From Hermatobates lingyangjiaoensis (taxonomy: Eukaryota > Arthropoda > Insecta > Hemiptera > Hermatobatidae), in the NCBI GenBank assembly GCA_026182355.1, contig JAPFBL010000255.1, positions 2,852,001-2,916,000 on the forward strand: DNA of 64,000 bases. The letters are read 5' to 3'. Below, in pieces: positions 1 through 10,885 of this stretch; the stretch's first letter is position 1; every line of letters starts with the position of its first letter. Below the pieces are notes generated by a model. That model did no database searches and was not told where the DNA came from. It saw nothing but the letters and a program-made list of their open reading frames with translations. Made by a program: the position numbers and the translations under genes.

Positions 1-340
1 TTTATATAATTATATATTTACATATATAAATATATGTAATGTGGAAATGTTTCAGGAAAGGAGGGCAAAAGTGCTTTTTGTTACTTCTTTATATAGTACA
101 TACATAATAAAAGAACATTATTTGTAACTTTAGAACGAATTTATGAATATAATTCCTTGTGAGACATGTACAAATTACATGAAAAAATGTATTAAAATAA
201 AGAAATTGATGTATTCAGCGTCTCGGTGATTCTAGTAGGCGACTCTGGTACTTTTATATTTTTCTAAATTGATTAGAGTTGAACTATTAGAAAGGTAAGT
301 ATGAATGAATCAGTTTGAATCCAAAGATTGAATTGTAATA
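1..340. other. A+T-rich sequence without a gene
   Basis: No convincing reading frame, RNA gene or repeat structure seen. The first 40 bases are TA-rich. Confidence 0.6.
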
Positions 341-600
341 GTGCATTTGTTTTCGATAGCGAGCAGAGCAGAGCGTAGGCAACTAATCATAGATGAACCT
401 TATCTCACTTCTTATCTGGATTCAATAATACAGGCGGACAATAGCGAAGCTGGAGCGGCTCAGGTATCTGGTCGGTCCTTGCTATCGCGGCGCCCTTGTG
501 CGACGTCTTTGTATCCAAGCACACCCAATAATAATAGGCTTATTGTCTGGGAACCATAATCGCACGATACAGCACACTGAATTACGACCTACTCCTGTTT
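341..600. other. G+C-richer island, possible conserved noncoding element
   Basis: Base composition is clearly more balanced here than on either side, with CG dinucleotides in the stretch around 455-510. A 72-codon frame crosses it on the plus strand but begins at a GTG, shows no motif I recognise and is overlapped by a frame of similar length, so I do not call it a gene. It could be a regulatory element or a small exon. Cross-species conservation would decide. Confidence 0.25.
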
Positions 601-2228
601 ACATAAATTTATGGAGTGCCATTCCATCATCGAATTTTGCACCCATTATATTTGTGTGCTCTACAGCAATAATTCTCTTGTACAAATAATGGAAATTGAT
701 TTAAATTTATAGCCATGTGAATTAGCAACCAATTATATATAAGTATATTTACAAATCCATTATAATATATAAATATTAAATATAAAAAAAGAAAGGAATA
801 ACAACTGCAACGCATTTAATATTATTTTAATATTTGTTTATCGTCAGGAGAAAGAAGTAAAAATTCTACATATACACATATAAATTACTAAAAAACCTCG
901 GGAATAAAGATAAAAAGAACAATGAATGTTCTCAGGTCTTTCACTTGATGCTACTAGAGTGCGACTGATGGTAAATGCAAAAAGGTTACAAAAGGTTATT
1001 GAGAGTCTAAGGGAAGGCCATACAGAGTTGGTAAGCATTCAGATTTGTTTCTAGCAGATTTCTTAAACACAATTGTTTTTTTTTCTTTAAATACGAATTA
1101 CATTTTAATTAAATACTTATAAATAATGTTGACTAAGTTACTTCTGAGTAACTAATTTTAAAAGGTTTTAAAAGTTGAACCGACAAACTGATTTGTTTCA
1201 CTGATTGGTGAATTGATAGCGGGACGTGATTTTTTCGTAAAAAGTTATTTAAAAAAACCATCCAATAACACTTGATCCAGAGTATCATGTTTTTAGGGGA
1301 AACACAGGATGCGTTGATTACTTTTTGCTTTTTATTTTTTTTTTTTTTGGCGTTCAGTTCTTCTACTGATAACATAAATCAAAGCTACGTTGCTTCACTC
1401 ACATCCACGAATTATCGATATGGCAACTAATTTAAAAAAAAACAATAATTTGTTTTTATGATTCTTTAGATTACAAATTATTGATATTCCTTTGTTTTCC
1501 AAAAAAATTTATCTATCTTTTAAAACTATCAGTAATTTTTTTTAAATAATGTTAATATTATTTCAAATTTTATCTAAAAGAACAATATACATTGCTAATT
1601 AAATCAGAGAGATATTGTTTATTTCGTCATCTTGAATTATCTTGCTTATGAGGATCAAAAAAAAAATTAACTTAATTGCTAAGCTAAAATAACAATGCCT
1701 GGTTTCTTACCACTAAAAACGTACAACATAATATGGCAACTCTAATTCAAATGTTTGTAACCGACGTTTAGTAAGAACTCCCGAGCCCCATTCGACTCTA
1801 GTTTCGCCAAACTGGACTACTATAATGCATCAAAGGTTAAGATTTTGTCTTTACAATGCCTCAAACATGAAAAAAACGTGGTTAAACATATAAATATATC
1901 CGTTCTTATTTGGTTCTACTATCTTTTTTGATTATAAATTTTTCCCAAGTGACTTATCACATTACTCTATTGACTGGTTGCTGTAATTAAGGATTAAATT
2001 CAGAACAATATTATTCCAACTTCACATACCTGGATCATGACACTAACCTTAATAAGCGTAACCATAAATTTAATTAATTAAAAAAGAGATTTTTATCAAG
2101 AAAAACTGTGAACATGATATTAGGTATACAATTAAGTATGTAAGTATATTAAAATTATATTGAATATACCCAGTTACAACAAGTTTCTGAATAGGAAAAT
2201 ATGAATATTGTGTTTCTGAATATTGGAA
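601..2228. other. A+T-rich sequence without a gene
   Basis: Only short frames rich in Phe, Leu, Ile and Lys are present, as expected by chance in A+T-rich DNA. No RNA gene or repeat recognised. Confidence 0.55.
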
Positions 2229-2289
2229 AATCAATTTCATTCTTATGTATAATGAAAAAATATAACATTTAAGATTGGCTAAAAATTGA
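2229..2289 (+). repeat. 60-bp direct repeat, left copy
   Basis: About 60 bases, beginning near AAAATCAATTTCATTC and ending near GATTGGCTAAAAATT, recur almost unchanged in the same orientation at 3675-3735. The two copies bracket the 85-bp minisatellite. They may be part of a dispersed repeat or of a local duplication. Confidence 0.75.
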
Positions 2290-2685
2290 AATTTGGTTTT
2301 TGAAATAGATATAAATATCTTAACTGATTTTGTTCTTTAAACCACTAAGTTGGCCTTGAGCTTCTACAGTTTATGTGAGTTCTAAGACATTTAATATTTC
2401 ATATGCCTCAGTTTGTCATACTTATCGTGAAAGTATTATCTTTCAAAATACATAAAATGTATACATCAACATTATATTTAGTAAAATCATTTTATATAGT
2501 ATTAAAGTAAACAAATAAATAAAATTTATAAAAAAATAAAGTTACGTCAGATATTTAACACTACGTTTGTGTGCTACAAATGATAATATCACTAGAAAAC
2601 CATTAGGATAAGGAATCAGATTTATATGTACGAGAGGGTATTTTATCACACTACTGTGTACCTGCAGGAGATTGAATGTTTATTC

Positions 2686-3195
2686 ATGGTAAATTTGAAA
2701 TGTGTTTTTGTCTACCCTTACTATTGCAAAAATAATTATTTTTGTATTTATGTTTCACCTCAAAGAAGGCATGGTAAATTTGAAATGTGTTTTTGTCTAG
2801 CCTTACTATTGCAAAAATAATTATTTTTGTATTTATGTTTTACGTCAAAGAAGGCATGGTAAATTTGAAATGTGTTTTTGTCTAGCCTTACTATTGCAAA
2901 AATAATTATTTTTGTATTTAGGTTTCACCTCAAAGAAGGCATGGTAAATTTGAAATGTGTTTTTGTCTAGCCTTACTATTGCAAAAATAATTATTTTTGT
3001 ATTTATGTTTCACCTCAAAGAAGGCATGGTAAATTTGAAATGTGTTTTTGCCTAGCCTTACTATTGCAAAAATAATTATTTTTGTATTTATGTTTCACCT
3101 CAAAGAAGGCATGGTAAATTTGAAATGTGTTTTTGTCTAGCCTTACTATTGCAAAAATAATTATTTTTGTATTTATGTTTAACCTGAAAGAAGGC
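2686..3195 (+). repeat. Minisatellite, 85-bp unit, 6 copies
   Basis: The motif ATGGTAAATTTGAAATGTG begins at 2686, 2771, 2856, 2941, 3026 and 3111, an exact spacing of 85 bases each time. Units differ by only a few substitutions (for example CTACCC or CTAGCC after TGTTTTTGT, and TACGTC or CACCTC near the end). Each unit contains the short inverted repeat AAAAATAATTATTTTT. The array stops sharply after AAGAAGGC at 3195. Such homogeneity over six units suggests recent expansion or ongoing correction. Confidence 0.97.
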
Positions 3196-3674
3196 TTTTA
3201 TTTTTATACATGTTTAGTGATGTAGGTTAATCATCAAATTGCCGACTACTCATAGTATTTTTTCCATACATTATTAAAAGTAAAATTTATTTATTCGTAA
3301 ACTTACAATAGATTCTTATACGATTGAAAATTGCATTCATTAATAAAATATTGCACAGAACTCGGAAATATTATTTTCCGTTAAGCCTTGCTTAGCCTAG
3401 AGACCAGCTGATTTAAGTCGTTTTTATTTTCGATTTAATTAACAATAAATACTGATCAATGGATTAACTGTGAAGAAATTTTGAATATTCACGATTGTTG
3501 ATTCAAATTTAAATCTATTTAAAGTTGTTATATATTTAACAAAGATTCCAATCAGATACCTAATGTAAGCAAACTATGAAAGAAAGTTAGAAATTTTAAT
3601 TATTTATTATTGTAAAATAATTAATAATTTATTTTAATCTTTACTAAAATAAGTAAAGATAAAAATATATTGTA

Positions 3675-3735
3675 AAATCAATTACATTCTTATGTATAAT
3701 GAAAAAATATAACATTTAAGATTGGCTAAAAATTT
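3675..3735 (+). repeat. 60-bp direct repeat, right copy
   Basis: Second copy of the 2229-2289 sequence, same strand, about 1.45 kb away. Confidence 0.75.
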
Positions 3736-3955
3736 CCCCATTTAAATGTGTTTAAAAAATTATTTTAAAACATAATTCATGTGAATAAACATTTTGTTTA
3801 TGTTTGTTGATATTGGTGAATTAAAATTGAAAGCTACCAAGAAACAAGTAAGACAGTTGATTAACTTCCACTCAACTGTACATTTATAGTATAAATACTG
3901 AAGTATACTGAAAAACCACAATAAATAAACAAGTGAAGCTATCAATGAACTTAAA

Positions 3956-4218
3956 CCTCAAGGAAAAAAAAAAGAATATAATAGAAAAAATGCTTCAGGC
4001 CTTTCAATTTATGTCATCAGAGAGCAAACAAAGTAGGAGCTAAGGAGATAACATAAAAGGTATGTACAAGGAAGGCAACGACAATTACAAGGAAGGTTAC
4101 CTTCCTTGTACATACCTTTTATGTTATCTTCTGAGTTCTTACTTTGTTTGCTCTCTGATGACATAAACTGAAAACCTTCAGAGCATTTTTTCTATTGTAT
4201 TCTTTTTTTTCCTTATGG
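3956..4218. mobile_element. Hairpin element with hammerhead-like cores (group G)
   Basis: Imperfect palindrome with arms of about 120 bases around a small centre near 4087. The left arm starts in CCTCAAGGAAAAAAAAAAG and the right arm ends in its complement. The arms share GTATGTACAAGGAAGG, GAGAGCAAACAAAGTA and the AGAATA..AGAAAAAATGC segment. Both arms, read outward, carry CTGATGA followed by GAAA, and the left one continues as the self-complementary AGGCCT. This is the head-to-head layout seen for the other Penelope-like terminal repeats in this window. No coding remnant is present, so the family assignment rests on structure alone. Confidence 0.65.
4150..4184 (+). ncRNA. Hammerhead-ribozyme-like motif
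   Basis: Reads GCTCT, CTGATGA, a short spacer, GAAA, then ACCTTC and AGAGC. GCTCT and AGAGC form a perfect 5-bp stem I. The catalytic core letters CUGAUGA and GAAA are intact. The sequence ahead of the expected cleavage point is AACCTTC, a decayed palindrome where the sister arm has AGGCCT. Stem II is weak in this copy. Activity is not proven. Confidence 0.45.
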
Positions 4219-7159
4219 TTTAATTTCATAATGAAGTGTATTTATATAAAAAATAATTATCATATAGATACAAAATAACGTTATCTATGAACAAAGAGAA
4301 ATTGTTAAGATTACCTAATCATTGTGTGAGAACGCAGTTTTCTGTTCTGGGACTGTTGGGCTGTGGGTGTATAGCCTGGACTGATTGCGGCCTGCAACAA
4401 ACACAAGAATTAAGAGTCCAATAGCCCGCTTACTTTGAACCGTGGAGTCTACTACTACTAGAAAACGATAAATAAGCCCTCTCTGCTAAATTATTATTAG
4501 ATGAAACGAATAAAACATAATCCAAACAATAATTTGTAAAACATTGTAGCTTTGTCCAGAATCAAAGTATATTGATAGTGTAATTAATATTGATTCGACT
4601 ATTATTGATAGTATAATTAAATTCATCCCGTTAATTATCTTGTTTGCATTATCTTTTTACAATGTTCAGAAACACATTTTACGTTAATTAATTAAAATAT
4701 TCATTTCAAATTTAATCTAAAACAAATTCTTAACATTTCCAACGATAAATAAATAAGAATAATATTTATAATTAGATATAAATAGAACAATTTTATTTAC
4801 TGCAGTTGCAAACAACAAAATAATAGTTAATTAAAATTCTTCTTTTACAAAACTGGTATTTTATTAACAGTTCAAATTTCCATAAGGTAATGTGCTTATA
4901 AACAAACAAACAAAAAAGAATACTTGTACACCTATTTTATTATTTCTGAATTTAAAGGTGTCTGTACTATATTGAATCAATTAAAAATTCATAAAATATA
5001 TAACTATGATGATTAGATAAAAAAAAAATCAACAATTATATGCATGAGTGTAGAAAGAATAATGTTTCAAAATTACAATTATTTAACTTATATCATAACT
5101 GTATCAATGAATAGTTATGCAATATAGATTAGCATTTTAAGCAATGTCAGATGAAAAAGTGAACTGAAATCTATTTAGAAGTTCTGACTAAAAATATCTG
5201 GATCACGGATAGGTTAGTGCTATAATATAAAGAAATATAAAACACTATTTTTGACGATTTTATAGATTTCTAAGATTCCCAAGTTATAAGATGACGTTAT
5301 AAAAAATTTTTCGACTCAAAAGAGGTGAGAATAGAATTTTTAATACATTTTGCTTATTTAAATTTGTTTCTAAAGTTGTCTATTGTTGAAACAATGTGAA
5401 TATAATTTTGATTTCTTTCTCTAATCATGAGTAAATACCACAATAAATGATTGCACAACTTGTGAGAATATAATTATACTAACCAATATTTTTATAAATT
5501 ATACCACTATAAGTGTTACAGATAAGTTGTAGACATATTCTAAAAAGTTATTTACAGAGTTTTTAACATTTAATTTATAATATCAATCTGGTTCAATAAT
5601 AAGCTTCCACATTGCAATTAAAGCCTTTTGAAATGATGGAAAATAGAGTAGTCATATCAATTGTTGTGTCGTATGCTATCATTACGTATCAAAAACACAT
5701 TATACATTAATAGAATTTAGCTTTACAAATGACTTGGCTCAAATAGTTTAAGAATATATATGGTTATGAGGGTTTATATCTAAATTCCAGCGAAGAATTT
5801 AATAAAGAAACAAACAAACTTTTTTATTTATATTAGTTTGTTGTTATATTTCATATTACCAACTTTTATTACATTTGTTATATGAAGAATGTAATGTAAC
5901 AAAAACTCTTTGTGCATTAATAAATGAAATTAGTCTTACGAGGAATTAGACTTGTTTTAATTCTTGTTCAAAACATTATGTGATTAATTCTTCATAACAT
6001 TCTCTATAAAGAGGTTTAAATCTAATTCTCATCTATTATTTAATGAGATTAATTATATATATAATCTAATAAGATAATATATAATGTAATTTAATGTAAT
6101 GTAAATGTACTTGACTGTTACTAATAGAAAAAATATCTTAGTTATATATGAAAGAAATCTAACCTTAATTCAGTACAATTGTTAAAGGCAATCAGTAATT
6201 CATTTTCTAAATATTTACAATTATTATTATTGTAAAGTATGTAACAAAAAATGTTTACTTACTATTTGATGTCGTTTTTTAATAAAGAAGCTATTTAAGG
6301 TAATAAAACAATGAATTAATAAAACGGATATAAAAGCACTAACCGACGCGTTGAACTAACTTAATTAGAGAAAATGGCACCCGTCTAGCATTTCTCCGGA
6401 TGTTGTGATTCGATCCAATGCCTTCTCAATTATTTCATTTACAGGTTTGCCTTTTTTTTTTACTTGTGAGTTAATTAACATAGAAATACACGGTGTTTCT
6501 CGGGAATAAGAAAGGAATGATGTATTTCTGTTGAAAACTTGATTTAAAAATGTTGATCCGAATGCAATATTTTTATTTTTCTATAATTGATATAAAAACA
6601 TATGAAAGACGAAATATTATTCATTAAATCCACGAGTGGAAAAACTGATAAGAAATATGTGTTGAGTTGTCAATTAAGTCAGACATAGTGAGTAGGTAGC
6701 TAGTTACATATTCAATATGATTTTGGTCTCATTTGGGAGTTTTTAAAATATTAAAAATAGCAAAACGATTTGTAAATAAATTATAATCCAACATTGATCA
6801 TATCAGGGCATTATGGAATATTACTTACGCTTTGGGTATTTTTTTCCAAAGATGTAAACAATTGAGTAACCTTTGCTCTTAATTATATCAAATATTACTT
6901 TCTTATTAATAGACATATTATAATTATAATTTAAAAACACAACTACCAATCAAATATTTATGTAATATATATAGTATTATACTCTATCTTTTATATGATT
7001 ATAGCACTTTTATATAATATCTTAATTTTTAAGTTTTCTTATTTGGACTACATATATTCTGCACTATTTTTCATTATCGATATTTTGTCGAGTGCAAACA
7101 TTTCTCAGAAAAATACTTTTAAGCCAACGTTTCTATATTTTTAGATTTCTTGTATTACA
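4219..7159. other. A+T-rich sequence without a gene
   Basis: Nearly 3 kb of low-complexity A+T-rich DNA. A slightly G+C-richer patch at about 4330-4450 has no recognisable content. No frame of note, no RNA gene. Confidence 0.55.
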
Positions 7160-7290
7160 TCAATACAAAATTAATATTCAATTTTCTAGTAATTGCATTG
7201 GTAATTTCTTGTAATTACTTTTGTACGAACATAGCCCTGAAGATGTTTAGAAATATCGACAAAACGTTAGTTTAAAGGTGTTTCTTTGAA
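7160..7290 (+). mobile_element. Penelope-like terminal-repeat fragment (group D)
   Basis: Contains AGCCCTGAAGATG followed at hammerhead spacing by ACAAAACGTTAG and then TTTAAAGGTGTTT, the same order as in the two arms of the element at 30735-32235. The core CUGAAGA is kept, but the GAAA is changed to CAAAA. This is a solitary, decayed copy without coding sequence. Confidence 0.6.
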
Positions 7291-7499
7291 AATTATTTGA
7301 TGAAAAAAATATTATATTTTTTTAATTCTATAGATTTAATGAAAATTTAACTAAATATTGCATTACTTGTTGAAATAATCGGTATTTAAGAAATTTGTAT
7401 CATATAACAATTCTTTACAAAAAAAATAATACTGAATATGAACTATTAAGTTTTTAAACTTACCAAAATTGCAGGAAAATATTAATAACTATAATATGT

Positions 7500-7620
7500 T
7501 ATATATATAATTAATATCAGTTTAGACTTGACTCTGATGAAGACCGCTTGTTACGGTTGAAAGTTCTTAAAGTTTTTTCTGATTTATTATTGTGGTTTAT
7601 ACGTTGATAATATATTATAC
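7500..7620 (+). mobile_element. Solo group B terminal repeat with hammerhead core
   Basis: Shares TTGACTCTGATGAAGACC, GCTTGTTACGGTTGAAAG and ATTATTGTGGTTT with the palindromes at 12992, 19350, 26920 and 51145. The core at 7534-7540 is the canonical CTGATGA, stem II CCG/CGG is kept and GAAA follows. The AGATCT palindrome has decayed to AGTTCT and stem I no longer pairs well. Unlike most relatives, no inverted partner is visible. Confidence 0.75.
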
Positions 7621-7879
7621 AATGTCCAATAATAAATATATTATAATTCATCTATGCTTAAAATTTGTCCAGAAACAAGATAGTATATTTCTAAACCAAG
7701 AAATGTATATTTGTCAAATTTCTTTAAAAACTGTCCAAACATGCAACTTGTAGGGCATTCAGAAATGCGGGACACACTACTCTCCTCCTAACACACTGTC
7801 ATGAAGGGTCAAATCTGAGTCGACCTTCAAAATATACAAGTTTTTTTAAAATCTAAAAATCAATTTTTCAATTTTTGTA

Positions 7880-8660
7880 ATGTAATATCGCCAGATATTA
7901 CCAAAATCTGGTGTGAGAGACTTTTACCTTTACTTTATCATAAATATGGACCTCATTGAAACTAAATGAAATTATTGAAAATAGCGAATAAAATTCTTTA
8001 TTAGAATCTTACTTACAGTAAAGTAAAAAAAATAAAAGAATTTTTTTATTAGTAGGGCTATTTATAAGGGAAATTTCATAAATTATCCTGAAACACTATA
8101 CCATTGCTGCGTTCTCTAGTACATTACTACCGACTCATTTATTTATCCGCAGGTTCCATAAAAAATGTCAAATTAGGTTCAGAGGACCACAAAACTTAAT
8201 GCTTTAATTGCATACATGCAGTTAATGAACAAAAACAAAAGGCAGTAAAAATACTGATATTTCATGTTAAATTTGAAACAAAATCATTAAACTGATCAAC
8301 AAAAGCCAAAGGTGTCTGGTATAGTAAATAATAAGCAAACAGAATAAATACGATAGTAAAAGTGCATAATCTGACTTTTTTTGTCTAACACTGCTTCAGG
8401 TAAAAAAGGAACAGCTATGTTTATATGTTGCAACCATTGTTATGATACTTAAAACGTAGTAGAAATATTGATAATTTTCCAAAAAGTAATTACATATTTG
8501 TACTAATACTGCAATTAATGATTTCTATATGAAGAATATAGGGGGAATTTATTCGCTATTTTAAATAATTTCATTTAGTTTCAAAAGGTCCATACTTATG
8601 AAAAGGAAGGGTAAAAGTCGTATGTATCTCACACCAGATTTTGGTAATAGGCGTATCAGC
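7880..8660. repeat. Inverted repeat, arms about 115 bp, 0.55 kb apart
   Basis: Bases 7880-8000 and 8545-8660 are imperfect reverse complements. Shared blocks include TTCGCTATTTT, AATAATTTCATTTAGTTTCA and CACACCAGATTTTGGTAAT. The spacer between them is A+T-rich without a recognisable gene. This could be the remains of a foldback or miniature transposon. I could not identify target-site duplications. Confidence 0.7.
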
Positions 8661-8984
8661 ATACGCAGGCATTCAGACCATCTGAGCAAGTTAGTCACAC
8701 AAAATATAGACCACACGAACAATGGAGGGTTAAGGGACTCGGGGCCCATGTCTCTGAAAGGAGTCAAGGGACTTCATAATCTACCCGCCTAGGAGCATAC
8801 TTTACAGCCTTGAAATCATTTTAACATTATAAATTCTTTTTATTTTACTCTTGCAGAATGATTTTTAACACTGAGCAAAAGTTTCCAAAATTCCAACTGA
8901 ATCAAAAGTTAATTCATTTAATAGTCCTAAACATTGACATCAAACAAGTGGAAATTCATATCATCAGATAATTAATTGTCGTGA

Positions 8985-9330
8985 AGCAGAAATGGGGGAA
9001 GGAGAGGGATGTGAAAATTACCAGCAGGCAACACTTGCGGTAAAACCAACCTCTATGTCCCTCGATAAATCCGAATGGAAATCGATTCCAAATTAAATTA
9101 GCTCTGTGTTTTATTGGGGACAATCTGCCTCGGCATGGTCTTATTCATTAAACACTTTTGGACGGCTAACAGCAAACATTCGACATGCCCTATTAATTTA
9201 AACACTAAATAAAACCAAATTATCCTTTTTCATTTAAATTTCTTTGAAACAACGCCCCTCTCCTCTTCCCCCATATGGAGGGGCAATCTCATTTATGAAC
9301 TGAATGTTAATGTAATTAATTCAGCAATAA
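8985..9330. other. G+C-richer island rich in homeodomain-type AT motifs
   Basis: A mixed-composition block in A+T-rich DNA. It includes ATAATTAATTGTCGTG, a GGAAGGAGAGGG stretch, AATCGATTCC, CCCTATTAATTTAAAC and CCCATATGG. TAATTA and ATCGAT type words are typical of developmental enhancers, but such words are also common by chance here. No frame of note. Candidate conserved noncoding element only. Confidence 0.3.
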
Positions 9331-9787
9331 ATCTCTATAAACAGAAATAGAACCGTTTTCCATTCAACTGAAATAAAGTAATTGTCATGCATCGACATAA
9401 TACCAATATATTGTCTGGAAACACTTTTTTGCAAGTATTAATTCATTGCAATAAAACACTGATCTAATAAAACTAGCAAAAACATATTACACAAATTGTG
9501 TTAGTCATATATGAGCTGTTTTCTTTGAAACTGCAGTTAGTCCATTTTGACAAAAAATTAGGTAACGATAAAAATGAATACTATGAACTTTTATTCATAA
9601 ATTTTTCCAAAGAAATCTGTTATAATTTTCATTGAATTTTAACAGATTTTTTTGCAAAAAAGTTTATAAATGAAAAGTTTAAAGAAAATTTTTTGTTTAT
9701 AGAGACCTAATTTTTGTCAAAATGGTCTTACTAAACTTTCAAAGAAAAGGGCTCATATAATTAAATTACACCTATTAACTAATATTT

Positions 9788-9885
9788 AATATATTTTACT
9801 TTTTTTATGTAAAATGGGCCCTATAGTGTTCGTATGCCCTGCTGTTCTTGGACAATACTGTATTATGTGAAAGTCACTTTTTCGT
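9788..9885 (+). mobile_element. Degenerate fragment of repeat family T
   Basis: AAATGGGCCCTATAGTGT ... ATTATGTGAAAGTCACTTTTT resembles the family T segment at 28750-28830 (AAATGGGCCTCATAGTGT ... GGGAAAGTCACTTC) in the same orientation. Neighbouring family T sequence is not detectable. Confidence 0.45.
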
Positions 9886-9960
9886 AAACCTTGAAGATTT
9901 ACAAAACACTGGTTAGTTTTGTCATTATAAACCGTTCGATAAACCATTCGAATTGTTTCT

Positions 9961-9979
9961 ATATATATATATATATATA
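9961..9979. repeat. (TA)n microsatellite
   Basis: Pure AT dinucleotide run next to the PLE cluster. Confidence 0.95.
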
Positions 9980-10012
9980 ACAGATTCAATAATATATCGA
10001 CCGTTTGATAGA

Positions 10013-10397
10013 ATAGGTGTGTTCTCTAATCGGGGTTCGGTCAATTTTCCAGGATAAAAAATCAAACTCTCGTTGCCAACGTTTCGGTTTTATTTAAAAC
10101 CTTTTTCATAGGCAGAAGTAAGAATTTTTTAACTAAGAAAATGAAATTTACATTATTTAAAGGAACAACAATGTTAGCCGGACAAAACCTTCGACTAGAC
10201 TGACTTACAGTCTAGTCGAAGGTTTTGTCCGGCTAACATTGTTGTTCCTTTAAATAATGTAAATTTCATTTTCTTAGTTAAAAAATTCTTACTTCTGCCT
10301 ATGAAAAAGGTTTTAAATAAAACCGAAACGTTGGCAACGAGAGTTTGATTTTTTATCCTGGAAAATTGACCGAACCCCGATTAGAGAACACACCTAT
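10013..10397. mobile_element. Perfect palindrome of Penelope-like terminal repeats (group A)
   Basis: Arms 10013-10202 and 10208-10397 are reverse complements over about 190 bases with no mismatch that I could find, around a 5-base loop centred at 10205. Read outward, each arm contains CCTATGAAAAAGGTTTT, AATAAAACC, GAAACGTTGGC and TTTTCCAGG. This is the same order as the ends of the coding element that follows at 10448-12979. GGTTTT/AAAACC would form stem II of a hammerhead-like fold and ACGT is self-complementary, but the core reads CTATGA rather than CTGATGA. There is no coding sequence. A (TA)n run follows directly at 10398. Confidence 0.85.
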
Positions 10398-10414
10398 ATA
10401 TATATATATATATA
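10398..10414. repeat. (TA)n microsatellite between two palindromes
   Basis: TA run joining the 10013-10397 palindrome to the next PLE. The sequence following it (AATAATATATCAACCGTTGG) also occurs in variant form left of the first palindrome, at about 9986-10010. Confidence 0.9.
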
Positions 10415-10885
10415 AAAAATTCAATAATATATCAACCGTTGGATAGAATAGGTGTATAATGTAATCGGGATTCGGTCAATTTTCCAGGATCAAAATCAAA
10501 CTCTCAATGCCGACGTTTCGGTTTTATTTAAAACCTTTTTCATAGGCCTACAAACAAAGGATGACAAGAAATCATATATAAACATCAACATATAACTAAC
10601 ATCAAAATGGAATATTACAGTTGTGAAAAAACAAAAATATATATACAAGTAGAAGTAATAGAAAAGCAATAAACATTTTTATGAACTTACAGAAGTCAGA
10701 ATTTTTGAATTAGAAAAATGATGAAATTTACATTATATAAAATGAAGTAACAATAGATAGTTAGTGAACTAACATCTTAACTGGTCAAAAACTTGACCAG
10801 ACTAACTGATTACAATTACATGTAAACCGAACACTGTTCACTCAAAGAACACAAAAGGAACTAAGGAAATTAAATTTCACTAAAA

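Noticed and set aside
2686..3195. A CRISPR array
   Set aside because: The 85-bp units are contiguous and nearly identical throughout, with no unique spacers; the genome is clearly eukaryotic.
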